In this document: in pieces, positions 1 to 7,286 of the stretch
Layout: each line of letters begins with the position of its first letter
How positions within the stretch are numbered: the stretch's first letter is position 1
NCBI GenBank assembly: GCA_036266835.1
Contig: DATAXD010000070.1
Location: forward strand, 21,205 to 85,204
From: Galbitalea sp036266835
GTDB lineage: Bacteria; Actinomycetota; Actinomycetes; Actinomycetales; Microbacteriaceae
Direction: 5' to 3'
Length of the DNA: 64,000 bases
The notes under the pieces: model-generated
What the model was told of the DNA's origin: nothing
Databases searched by the model: none
Seen by the model: only the letters and a program-made list of their open reading frames with translations
Position numbers and translations under genes: made by a program

Positions 1-597
1 CGCGCGTTCGGTCTCCTGCTCCGGCGAGTCCGACCAGAACTCCGAACGGTAGGGATAAGGACCGAAGAAGTGCGCGTGTCCCCGCGCATACTGGTTCGGC
101 ACCCGGCGCCAGTCGCCCGTCGCGACGACGGCGGCACCGGTGTTGCCGTGGTAGCTGCGGTAGGTGGAGAGCACCGTGTCGCGCCCCGTCGTCAGGCGCG
201 CCATCCGGATCGCGTTCTCGTTGGCATCCGCCCCGCCATTGGTGAAGAACACCTTCGAGAAGTGGCCGCCGGCCCGCTCGAGGATCCTCCGCGCCGCCTC
301 CCCGCGCTGGATGTTCGCGTGTGCTGGTGCGATCGTCGTCATGACGTCCGCCTGGCGCTTGATCGCCGCCACAACTTTCGGATGCTGATGCCCGATGTTC
401 AGGTTCACCAGCTGGCTCGAGAAGTCGAGGTAGGCCTTGCCGTCGTAGTCCCACAGCGTTGTGCCGCTGCCGCCCGCGGGCACGAACGGCTTCAGCGAAC
501 CCTGCGCACTCCACGAATGGAACACGTGGGCGCGGTCGAGCTCGTACGCCCGCTCGCCCTCGGCCTTGTCGAACTTTGGACTGGTGTTGCCGGTCAC
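1..597 (-). CDS. class III (omega) aminotransferase, 3' part cut by window edge
   Basis: Only the first 199 codons are inside the window; the gene runs off the left edge. The start is GTG at 597, which overlaps the stop of the upstream oxidoreductase as GTGA, so the two are probably translationally coupled. The visible part has the N-terminal pattern of PLP-dependent class III aminotransferases: LWDYDGKAYLDFSSQLVNLN, then GHQHPKVVAAI, then FTNGGADANENAIRMAR near residue 110. The PLP lysine lies outside the window and cannot be checked. The family moves an amino group from omega-amino acids such as beta-alanine to a keto acid. As the last visible gene of an operon with dihydropyrimidinase and an N-carbamoyl amidohydrolase, it would fit conversion of beta-alanine (or a methyl derivative) to a semialdehyde; that substrate is an inference from context. 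Confidence 0.88.
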   Translation of the reverse strand, partial: MTGNTSPKFDKAEGERAYELDRAHVFHSWSAQGSLKPFVPAGGSGTTLWDYDGKAYLDFSSQLVNLNIGHQHPKVVAAIKRQADVMTTIAPAHANIQRGEAARRILERAGGHFSKVFFTNGGADANENAIRMARLTTGRDTVLSTYRSYHGNTGAAVVATGDWRRVPNQYARGHAHFFGPYPYRSEFWSDSPEQETERA

Positions 598-1631
598 AGC
601 TGCTCCTTCGCAGTGATGTGCGCCCCCAGAGCGGGGATGACGGTTTCGCCGTAGACGCGCAGCGTTTCTTCCTTGTTGTCGTGTTGCAGGTATCCGGCGA
701 ACTGGTCGACGCCGATGTCCCCAAGCGCCTTGAGCTTTTCGATGTGGTCGGATGCCGAGCCGAGCACGCAGAACCGGTCCACGATCTCGTCGGGCACGAA
801 TTCGGCGTGCGTGTTGCCTGCGCGCCCGTGCTCGTTGTAGTCGTAGCCTTCGCGGCCCTTGATGTAGTCGGTGAGCGCCTGAGGGACAGTCCCATCGGCG
901 CCGTACTTCGCGACGATGTCGGCGACATGATTGCCGACCATCCCACCGAACCAGCGACATTGCTCGCGCATGTGCGCCATGGTCTCGGGGTCCGACGAGT
1001 CACCGATGTACATCGGGGCGGCGACGCAGAACTTGATGGACATCGGGTCGCGTCCGGCTGCCTCGGCGGCAGCGCGAACCGTCGTGATCATCCACTTGGC
1101 GATGTCGAGATCAGCCAGCTGCAGGATGAATCCGTCGCCGACTTCGCCCGCGAGCTTCAGCGCGAGCGGACCGTAGGCGGCGACCCAGACGTCCAGCGTC
1201 GATCCCGTGCTCCAGGGAAACTGCAGCTGCGCTCCGTTGTACTCGACGGGCCTGGAGTTGCCGAGTTCACGGATGACGTGGATTGCCTCGCGGAGTTCGG
1301 CGAGCGTGGTGGGCTTGCCGTTGGTGACCCGCACCGCGGAATCTCCCCGACCGATGCCACAGATCGTGCGGTTGCCGTACATCTCGTTGAGGGTGGCGTA
1401 GAGCGACGCGGTCACCGTCCAGTCACGAGTCGCCGGGTTCGTGACCATCGGGCCGACGATCACCCGGTTGGTCTCGCTCAGGATCTGGCTGTAGATGACG
1501 TATGGCTCCTGCCAGAGCAGGTGCGAGTCAAACGTCCAGACGTGGCTGAACCCGTACTGCTCGGCGAGCTTCGCCAGGTACACCGTGCGAGACGCTGGCG
1601 GATTCGTTTGGAGTACTGCTCCGAAGTCCAT
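594..1631 (-). CDS. LLM-class (F420-dependent type) oxidoreductase in pyrimidine/hydantoin operon
   Basis: A 345-aa flavin/F420 luciferase-like TIM-barrel protein. Visible family marks are the N-terminal AEQYGFSHVWTFDSHLLWQE stretch, ICGIGRGDS near residue 95, and a LAGEVGDGFILQ segment typical of the family C-terminal half. It most resembles the methylene-H4MPT-reductase-like branch of F420-dependent oxidoreductases (family recognition from memory, not a search). The ATG at 1631 follows an AAGGG ribosome site at 8-nt spacing. It lies 9 bp after dihydropyrimidinase and overlaps the aminotransferase by 4 bp. The operon lacks a visible PreA/PreT or RutA gene, so this protein could supply the ring-reduction or another redox step with F420H2; this is an inference. 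F420 biosynthesis genes are present from 13 kb onward. Confidence 0.85.
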   Translation of the reverse strand: MDFGAVLQTNPPASRTVYLAKLAEQYGFSHVWTFDSHLLWQEPYVIYSQILSETNRVIVGPMVTNPATRDWTVTASLYATLNEMYGNRTICGIGRGDSAVRVTNGKPTTLAELREAIHVIRELGNSRPVEYNGAQLQFPWSTGSTLDVWVAAYGPLALKLAGEVGDGFILQLADLDIAKWMITTVRAAAEAAGRDPMSIKFCVAAPMYIGDSSDPETMAHMREQCRWFGGMVGNHVADIVAKYGADGTVPQALTDYIKGREGYDYNEHGRAGNTHAEFVPDEIVDRFCVLGSASDHIEKLKALGDIGVDQFAGYLQHDNKEETLRVYGETVIPALGAHITAKEQL

Positions 1632-1640
1632 TGATGACCC

Positions 1641-3071
1641 TTAGATCAGGTACTGGCTCAGGCCACGCTTGATGAACTTGCCGTCGCCCTTGGCCCCGAG
1701 GTACTTGTTGTCGTCGATCACAACCTTCCCGCGACTGAGAACGGTGTCGACGTGACCATCGATCTCGAATCCTTCCCACGCGGAGTAGTCCATGTTCATG
1801 TGGTGCGTCTTCGCCGAGATGCTGGTGTGGCCCTTCGGGTCGTAGATGACGATGTCGCCGTCCGCGCCTGGCTGGATGACGCCCTTGCGACCGTACATGC
1901 CGAACATCCGCGCGGGCGTCGTCGAGACCAGCTCGACCCACCGCTCGAGCGTGAGTTCGCCGGTCACCACGCCCTGGTACATGAGGTCCATTCGGTGCTC
2001 GATCGAGCCGATGCCGTTGGGAATCTTTCGGAAGTCGCCGATTCCGAGGTCCTTCTGGCCCTTCATGCAGAACGGGCAGTGGTCGGTGGACACCATCTGC
2101 AAGTCATTCGTGCGCAGCGCCTGCCACATGTAGTCCTGGTGGCCCTCCTCGCGGGAACGCAACGGCGTCGAGCAGACCCATTTGGCACCCTCAAACGAGC
2201 CCCACTCCGAGCTGTCCGCTCCAAGCTGGTCTTCTAGCGAGAGATACAGGTATTGCGGACAGGTCTCGCCGAAAACGTTCCAGCCCTTGTCGCGCGCCCA
2301 GGCGAGCTGGTCGACAGCCTGCTTTGCGCTGACGTGCACGACGTAGAGCGGCGCACCGGTGAGGTTTCCGAGCATGATCGCGCGGTGGGTGGCTTCTTCT
2401 TCCATCTGCCACGCGCGGGCGATTCCGTGGTAGTACGGCGTGTTCTTGCCGACATCCACCAGCTGCGCCGCGAGCACGTCGATCGCCGGCCCGTTCTCGG
2501 CATGCATCATGGTGAGCAAGCCGATGTCCGCGGCCTTCTGCATCGCCCGAAGAATCTGGCCGTCATCCGAATAGAAGACGCCCGGATACGCCATAAACAT
2601 CTTGTAGCTGGTGATGCCTTCGTTTACGAAGCCGTCCATCGCCTTCAGGGAGTCCTCATCGACGCCGCCCATGATCTGGTGGAAGCCATAGTCGATGGCG
2701 CAATTGCCGGCGGCCTTCGCATGCCACTTGGCAAGACCATCCTGAATCTTGGTTCCCGTGGTCTGCACCGCGAAGTCGACGACGCTGGTGGTTCCGCCCC
2801 ACGCCGCCGCTCGCGTGCCCGATTCGAAGGTGTCGGATGCCTCGGTGCCACCAAACGGCAGCTCGAAGTGCGTGTGCGCATCGATGCCGCCGGGAATGAC
2901 GAGCTTGCCCTTAGCGTCGATCACGGTGTCGACGTTGGAGGCGACATCGAAGCCGAGAAGCGTTGAGCCGGGCGCGAGAACGGCCGCGATGGTCTCGCCG
3001 TCGATCAGCACGTCTGCCGCGCTTGAACCGGTCGAATTCACGACCGTTCCGTTTTTGATGAGGGTCTTCAT
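1641..3071 (-). CDS. hydA: dihydropyrimidinase / D-hydantoinase
   Basis: A 476-aa cyclic amidohydrolase that opens dihydropyrimidine or hydantoin rings to N-carbamoyl amino acids in the cytoplasm. The first metal ligands are in PGGIDAHTHFELPFGG (about residues 59-74), the lysine that is carboxylated to bridge the two metals is in ITSYKMFMAYPG (about residue 157), further histidines are in MMHAENG and VVHVSA, and the C-terminal aspartate is in STDHCPFC. Length matches the family (about 460-480). ATG at 3071 follows a strong AAGGAG at 7-nt spacing. Upstream, a 72-bp gap that contains a REP-like element separates it from the nitrilase gene; downstream the oxidoreductase follows after 9 bp. Dihydropyrimidinase and D-hydantoinase cannot be told apart by eye, but the neighbours favour pyrimidine breakdown. 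Confidence 0.94.
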   Translation of the reverse strand: MKTLIKNGTVVNSTGSSAADVLIDGETIAAVLAPGSTLLGFDVASNVDTVIDAKGKLVIPGGIDAHTHFELPFGGTEASDTFESGTRAAAWGGTTSVVDFAVQTTGTKIQDGLAKWHAKAAGNCAIDYGFHQIMGGVDEDSLKAMDGFVNEGITSYKMFMAYPGVFYSDDGQILRAMQKAADIGLLTMMHAENGPAIDVLAAQLVDVGKNTPYYHGIARAWQMEEEATHRAIMLGNLTGAPLYVVHVSAKQAVDQLAWARDKGWNVFGETCPQYLYLSLEDQLGADSSEWGSFEGAKWVCSTPLRSREEGHQDYMWQALRTNDLQMVSTDHCPFCMKGQKDLGIGDFRKIPNGIGSIEHRMDLMYQGVVTGELTLERWVELVSTTPARMFGMYGRKGVIQPGADGDIVIYDPKGHTSISAKTHHMNMDYSAWEGFEIDGHVDTVLSRGKVVIDDNKYLGAKGDGKFIKRGLSQYLI

Positions 3072-3091
3072 GACTTGCTCCTTCGATGAAG

Positions 3092-3141
3092 TGGTCTCGA
3101 CACGCGCGCGCCTTCGTCGCGCGCTACTCGACCAACGAGGC
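3092..3141. repeat. REP-like palindromic element
   Basis: A 50-bp intergenic palindrome begins GGTCTCGACACG, has a core of GCGCGCG and CGCGCGC arms around a short loop, and ends CTACTCGACCAACGAGG. Outer arms GGTCTCGA and TCGACC pair. From memory this resembles the dispersed REP sequences seen between genes in Microbacteriaceae. It sits in the 72-bp gap between the N-carbamoyl amidohydrolase and dihydropyrimidinase genes, where a hairpin in the transcript could change the ratio of the two products or protect the upstream message. A second, degenerate copy lies inside leuC (34890-34920). Confidence 0.7.
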
Positions 3142-3143
3142 GA

Positions 3144-3992
3144 CTACGGCTTCGGGATCGACGTGTAGCTCTCCGGACGACGATCGCGATAGAACTGCCA
3201 GTCATCCCGCATCTGCTGCACCATGTCCATATCCAGATCGCGGATGAGGATCTCCTCGTGCTCCCCCGAACCGCGTTCGCCGACGAAATTGCCGCGCGGG
3301 TCGATGACCTGGCTGGTTCCGTAGAAGTCGACGGCGAGTTCGCCGTACTCGTTGTCTTCGCGCCCGACCCGATTCGGCTGAAGCACGAAGTATCCGTTCG
3401 CGACGGCGGCGCAGGGTCCCTCGACCTCCCACAGGCGGTTGGAGAGTCCCGGCTTCGTCGCGTTCGGATTGAACACCATGTGCGCCCCGTTCAGGCCGAG
3501 TTCGCGCCAGCCCTCCGGGAAGTGCCGGTCGTAGCAGATGTACAGGCCGACGTTGCCGACCGACGTGTCGAACACCGGGTATCCGAGATTGCCGGGGCGG
3601 AAGTAGAACTTCTCCCAGAACCGGTCGAGGTTGGGGATGTGGTGCTTGCGGTACTTACCCAGAACCGTGCCATCCGACTCAACGATTACCGCGGTGTTGT
3701 AGTAGACGCCGGTGATGTCCTCCTCGTAGATCGGGAGGATCATCACCACTTTCAGTTCCTTGGCGAGCGTCGCGAATCGCTGCACAATCGGCCCGTCGGC
3801 CGGCTCGGCATAACGGTAGTACTTCTTGTCCTCGGTGATGCCGAAGTATGGGCCGTAGAACAGCTCCTGGAAGCACACGATCTGTGCGCCGTCCTTGGCC
3901 GCATCCCGGGCAAACTGCTCGTGCTTGTCGAGCATGGACGCCTTGTCGCCGGTCCACGTGGTCTGCGTTATTGCTGCGCGAACTACGGTCAT
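3144..3992 (-). CDS. nitrilase-superfamily N-carbamoyl amidohydrolase (beta-ureidopropionase-like)
   Basis: A 282-aa carbon-nitrogen hydrolase. The Glu-Lys-Cys triad is complete: E in VCFQELFYGPYFG (about residue 43), K in GKYRKHHIP (about 116-120) and C in GLYICYDRHFPEGWREL (about 154). The CYDRHFPE signature is that of beta-ureidopropionases and N-carbamylputrescine amidases, which release ammonia and CO2 from N-carbamoyl amines. Being first in an operon with dihydropyrimidinase, it most likely turns N-carbamoyl-beta-alanine (or a D-N-carbamoyl amino acid) into the free amino acid. ATG at 3992 follows GGAGG with 6-nt spacing. It faces the MocR-type regulator divergently across 134 bp. Confidence 0.92.
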   Translation of the reverse strand: MTVVRAAITQTTWTGDKASMLDKHEQFARDAAKDGAQIVCFQELFYGPYFGITEDKKYYRYAEPADGPIVQRFATLAKELKVVMILPIYEEDITGVYYNTAVIVESDGTVLGKYRKHHIPNLDRFWEKFYFRPGNLGYPVFDTSVGNVGLYICYDRHFPEGWRELGLNGAHMVFNPNATKPGLSNRLWEVEGPCAAVANGYFVLQPNRVGREDNEYGELAVDFYGTSQVIDPRGNFVGERGSGEHEEILIRDLDMDMVQQMRDDWQFYRDRRPESYTSIPKP

Positions 3993-4075
3993 CTCGAACC
4001 TCCAGCTTGCTTTTTGTTATTATTCGTCCTAAACATTTCGCTTGTATTTCTCGTGCGAATTGCCGAGGCCGAGAA

Positions 4076-4140
4076 AAATCGGTAGCCCGATCGTAGAACT
4101 TTGCCTCCCAAATCTAGGGGAACCACATGAAATCGGTAGC
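4076..4140. promoter_or_regulatory. 11-bp direct repeats flanking the mocR start (candidate operator)
   Basis: AAATCGGTAGC occurs exactly twice, at 4076-4086 and 4130-4140, 54 bp apart start to start. The first copy lies in the divergent intergenic region, the second covers codons 2-5 of the regulator gene. MocR/GabR/PdxR proteins are known to bind separated direct repeats, so this pair is a plausible autoregulatory operator that would also control the divergent pyrimidine operon. The first copy is also half of a small inverted repeat, ATCGGTAGCCCGAT. Binding is inferred only. Confidence 0.4.
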
Positions 4141-5452
4141 GGTCGCGATCGAAGACGCGTCCCCGAGCGGCATTGCGGGCACGATCGCGCGGCTCATCGC
4201 ATCCGGCGATCTTGCGCCTGGCGACCGGTTGCCGACAGTTCGCGAGCTTGCCGCCGACCTCGGCGTCAGCCCGGCGACCGTGAGTCATGCGTGGCAGGCT
4301 CTCTCCGGCGTCGGCCTCATCATCTCGCGTGGCCGGAGTGGATCGTTCGTGCGTGCGGAACGCACCACCTGGCTTCCGCCGAGGAGCCGCAGCCTGACCG
4401 AACTTCCGGATGCCCGGCTCGATCTCTCGACCGGGACGCCCGATCCGCTGCTGCTGCCCGACCTTGGGCCCGCGCTGTCGCGGGTATCCAGCCGGGCGGC
4501 GACGCTCAGCTACTTCAACGACCCGGTCATCCCCGAACTCGAGGCGCTTCTGCTGTCGTCGTGGCCGTTCGACCCGGGAACGCTCACGATTGTCGACGGG
4601 GCAATGGATGCGATCTCCCGCACCCTCGACCTGTTACTCAAGTTCGGAGACCGGGTCGCGGTCGAGAATCCCGGTTTTCCGCCGGTCTTCGACCTGCTCG
4701 AGCACTACGGAACCGAAAGAATCCCCGTTGAGCTCGACGGCGAAGGGATGCGGCCCGATGCCCTGTTCGACGCGCTGCGCCAGTCGCCAGCGGCCATTTT
4801 CCTGCAGCCGCGGACGCAGAATCCGTCGGGCGTTTCGATGACCGTCGAGCGGGCGCGCGAACTCGCGAGGGTCATCCGCTCCTCGCATGGCGCCGAACAC
4901 ACGATGGTGATCGAGGATGACCACTCGGGCGAGATCTCGTCGGCTGGGGATGTCTCGCTCGGGACGTTCCTGCCCGACCGCGTCATCCACATCCGCAGCT
5001 TCTCGAAGTCGCACGGACCCGACCTCCGGATCGCGGCAATCGGCGGCCCGAAGAAGTTCATGGATCGCTTCATCGCCAGGCGAATCCTGGGGCCGGGCTG
5101 GACGTCGCGGATGCTGCAGACGATCCTGTTCGACCTGTTGACCGAGCAGGAAACCGTGGCGCAGGTCGCTCGCGCGCGCACCGCGTACCGCGAGCGGCAG
5201 GAGGCGATCGCTGCGGCGCTCGCTGGCAACGGGCATCGGATTGCCGTTGCGGACGGCATCAATCTCTGGCTCGCGGTCGAGGACGAACGCGATGCGGTCG
5301 TGCAGCTCGCCGCCGGCGGGATTCGCGTTGCTGCGGGCACTCCGTTCCTGGCCACCCCGGGCGGACAGTTCATCCGGGTAACCGCGGGGCAAATTCGCGA
5401 GGATTTCGAGGCCGTCGGCGCCCAGCTGGCGACCGCCGCCGCGCGGTCCTAG
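4127..5452 (+). CDS. MocR/GabR-family regulator (GntR HTH fused to aminotransferase-like domain)
   Basis: A 441-aa protein with a GntR-type winged helix (about residues 5-75; LAPGDRLPTVRELAADLGVS is the typical recognition-helix region) followed by a class I aminotransferase-like domain. The PLP lysine lies in RSFSKSHGPDLR (about residue 294), and other fold marks are VENPGFPPVFDLLEHYG and FLQPRTQNPSGVS. Such proteins sense an amino compound or PLP and activate neighbouring genes. The ATG at 4127 follows AGGGGA at 6-nt spacing. It is divergent from the pyrimidine operon and so is its likely regulator, possibly with beta-alanine or a related omega-amino acid as effector (inference). A quinone oxidoreductase gene follows after 18 bp on the same strand. 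Confidence 0.92.
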   Translation: MKSVAVAIEDASPSGIAGTIARLIASGDLAPGDRLPTVRELAADLGVSPATVSHAWQALSGVGLIISRGRSGSFVRAERTTWLPPRSRSLTELPDARLDLSTGTPDPLLLPDLGPALSRVSSRAATLSYFNDPVIPELEALLLSSWPFDPGTLTIVDGAMDAISRTLDLLLKFGDRVAVENPGFPPVFDLLEHYGTERIPVELDGEGMRPDALFDALRQSPAAIFLQPRTQNPSGVSMTVERARELARVIRSSHGAEHTMVIEDDHSGEISSAGDVSLGTFLPDRVIHIRSFSKSHGPDLRIAAIGGPKKFMDRFIARRILGPGWTSRMLQTILFDLLTEQETVAQVARARTAYRERQEAIAAALAGNGHRIAVADGINLWLAVEDERDAVVQLAAGGIRVAAGTPFLATPGGQFIRVTAGQIREDFEAVGAQLATAAARS

Positions 5453-5470
5453 TGGCAAGGGGGCAGAAGG

Positions 5471-6454
5471 ATGACGATGAAAGCCTGGCAGGTCGAACGA
5501 CTCGGTGAGCCGCGAGAAGTGATGAATCTCGTCGACGCGGAGATTCCCGTCGTCGCACCGGATGAGGTGCTCGTGAAAGCGCGGGCCGTCGCCATCAACT
5601 TTCCCGACGTACTCCTGGCCAGGGGCGAGTATCAGGTGAAGCCCGAACTGCCGTTCACGCCGGGTCTTGAACTGTGCGGCACGGTCATCGAGGTCGGCAG
5701 CGAGGTCGCCAACGTTACCGTCGGTTCGCGCGTCGTCGGATCGAAAATCGGCCTGCTGTCCGAGTATTCGGTGCTCGCCGGATCCGCGGTGTTCCCGGCT
5801 CCCGAGGCGCTCTCGGATGTTGAGGCCTCCGCTCTCTTCATCGGTTACCAGACCGGCTACTTCGGGCTGTACCGGCGTGCTGCACTCCAACCCGGCGAAA
5901 CGCTTCTCGTCCATGCAGCTGCCGGTGGCGTCGGCACGGCCGCCGTTCAACTCGGCAAGGCGATGGGCGCGCGGGTCGTCGGGGTAGTCGGCTCGGCGGC
6001 CAAAATCGAGGTCGCGACCAAAGCCGGCGCGGACGTTGTCATCGACCGCTCGGTCGATGACTTCGTCACGATCGTCAACGACCTCACCGATGGCAACGGC
6101 GCGGATGTCATCTACGACCCGGTCGGCGGCGACGTCTTCGAGCGCTCGACGAAGTGCATTGCTTTTGAAGGACGAATCGTCGTCGTCGGCTTCGCCAGCG
6201 GCACGATCGGGGCAGCGAAGCTCAATCACGCGCTGGTGAAGAACTACGGCATCCTCGGCCTTCACTGGGGGCTGTACACGACGAGGGCGCCGGAGCTCGT
6301 TGCCGAAGTGCACGCCGAACTCACCCGACTCGCACAGGCCGGGGCGATTCGACCGATCATCGGCGAGGTCTTTCCGTTCGCGAAGGCGGCGGAGGCCGTG
6401 CAGAAGGTCGCGACCGGGACGACCGTCGGCCGCTCGGTTGTGACGATCGCCTAG
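5471..6454 (+). CDS. NADPH:quinone oxidoreductase-type medium-chain dehydrogenase
   Basis: A 327-aa zinc-independent member of the medium-chain dehydrogenase/reductase superfamily. It shows the GroES-like N-terminal half (AINFPDVLLARGEYQVKPEL, FTPGLELCGTVIEVG) and a Rossmann half with the AAAGGVGTAAVQLGKAMGA nucleotide loop near residue 145. The cysteine and histidine zinc ligands of alcohol dehydrogenases are absent, which fits the QOR group. The start is ATG at 5471 (a second ATG two codons later is possible) behind AGAAGG. It is 18 bp after the MocR gene and may be co-transcribed with it. The physiological acceptor is unknown. Its end is 25 bp from the convergent phosphotransferase gene. 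Confidence 0.88.
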   Translation: MTMKAWQVERLGEPREVMNLVDAEIPVVAPDEVLVKARAVAINFPDVLLARGEYQVKPELPFTPGLELCGTVIEVGSEVANVTVGSRVVGSKIGLLSEYSVLAGSAVFPAPEALSDVEASALFIGYQTGYFGLYRRAALQPGETLLVHAAAGGVGTAAVQLGKAMGARVVGVVGSAAKIEVATKAGADVVIDRSVDDFVTIVNDLTDGNGADVIYDPVGGDVFERSTKCIAFEGRIVVVGFASGTIGAAKLNHALVKNYGILGLHWGLYTTRAPELVAEVHAELTRLAQAGAIRPIIGEVFPFAKAAEAVQKVATGTTVGRSVVTIA

Positions 6455-6479
6455 TTGGCTCATTTTGAGAGCCACCGGT

Positions 6480-7211
6480 TCAACCCAGTGGCACCGTCTG
6501 CTCGAGGTACGTGGCGTCACGGTCGTAAAGGGCAGCATGGTCGTTCAGCTCCGCCTTACCTATCTCCAATGCCTTCGAGCGCGAAAAGGTCGCGAGGTCG
6601 CGAAGCCGCTCGACTGCGACCAGGATCACTTCTTCCACACGGAGATCGCTGCCATATCGGTCGAGCATCAGTTGGATGCGGCGTTCCCACTGGTCTTCGC
6701 CCGGAGCTCCTTCGTGCGGCTCGGTCGTCAGCGGCACCATGCGCGTGGCGAGGTAGGCCAGATCCCACACGCGGGGGCCCGGCGAGCACAGGTCGAAATC
6801 AATGACTCCCACCACGTGGCCGTCCCGGAACGCAAGGTTGTGCGGAGCGAAGTCATTGTGGCAAATGACCTCGAATGGCGCGTGCGCCGCCGACTGCCAC
6901 ACCGCACTCGCGCTATTAGACCCGGTGGACGCGTCATGCAGCGCTCGCAAGCGGGTGGCCGCCTCCCCGAGCGCCGAATCGGCCCAGACCCAGTCGGGCA
7001 ACGGGTATTCGGGCACTTCTCCTTCAACGAATGTGAGTACTTCGCGATCGCCCTCGATGCTCAACGGGCGCGGAACCCCGGTGACCCCGGCATCCCAGAG
7101 TTGCGTGAGGTAACGGTGCACCGTCGGAGTCCACGGCCCCGCGAGACGCGTCACGGTATTGCCGATGCGACGCACCGAGTTCATGTTTCCGCCGCCGAGC
7201 TCCCAGTCCAC
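6480..7211 (-). CDS. aminoglycoside/choline kinase-like phosphotransferase
   Basis: A 243-aa APH-fold kinase. The Brenner motif HNDFAPHNLAF (about residue 114) and the metal-binding GVIDFDLCSPGPRVWDLAYLA (about residue 134) are both intact. The N-terminal half is short compared with true aminoglycoside phosphotransferases (about 265 aa), and the substrate cannot be read from sequence; many actinobacterial members are not resistance enzymes. The start is GTG at 7211: a TAGCGT -10 hexamer ends 6 nt before it, so the mRNA is probably leaderless. It converges with the quinone oxidoreductase and is divergent from the acyl-CoA dehydrogenase. Confidence 0.82.
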   Translation of the reverse strand: MDWELGGGNMNSVRRIGNTVTRLAGPWTPTVHRYLTQLWDAGVTGVPRPLSIEGDREVLTFVEGEVPEYPLPDWVWADSALGEAATRLRALHDASTGSNSASAVWQSAAHAPFEVICHNDFAPHNLAFRDGHVVGVIDFDLCSPGPRVWDLAYLATRMVPLTTEPHEGAPGEDQWERRIQLMLDRYGSDLRVEEVILVAVERLRDLATFSRSKALEIGKAELNDHAALYDRDATYLEQTVPLG

Positions 7212-7217
7212 AACGCC

Positions 7218-7223
7218 ACGCTA
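7218..7223 (-). promoter_or_regulatory. -10 TAGCGT, leaderless start of phosphotransferase
   Basis: TAGCGT then 6 nt (GGCGTT) then the GTG start codon. No Shine-Dalgarno sequence fits, which suggests a leaderless mRNA. Confidence 0.5.
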
Positions 7224-7274
7224 GCCCGAACCGGCACCGGCGGAGAGTTTCGGCGGGGAGCATACCGCGTGGTA

Positions 7275-7280
7275 TGTAAT
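7275..7280 (+). promoter_or_regulatory. -10 TGTAAT, leaderless start of acyl-CoA dehydrogenase
   Basis: TGTAAT then 6 nt (TAGGTC) then ATG at 7287. No ribosome site lies between. Confidence 0.5.
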
Positions 7281-7286
7281 TAGGTC

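Noticed and set aside
4634..6538. 634-codon minus-strand frame over the MocR and quinone oxidoreductase genes
   Set aside because: Overlaps two complete, recognised plus-strand proteins; composition typical of antisense reading in high-GC DNA.
6480..7211. Antibiotic-resistance phosphotransferase
   Set aside because: Only the general APH kinase motifs are present; nothing indicates an aminoglycoside or macrolide substrate and there is no mobile context.
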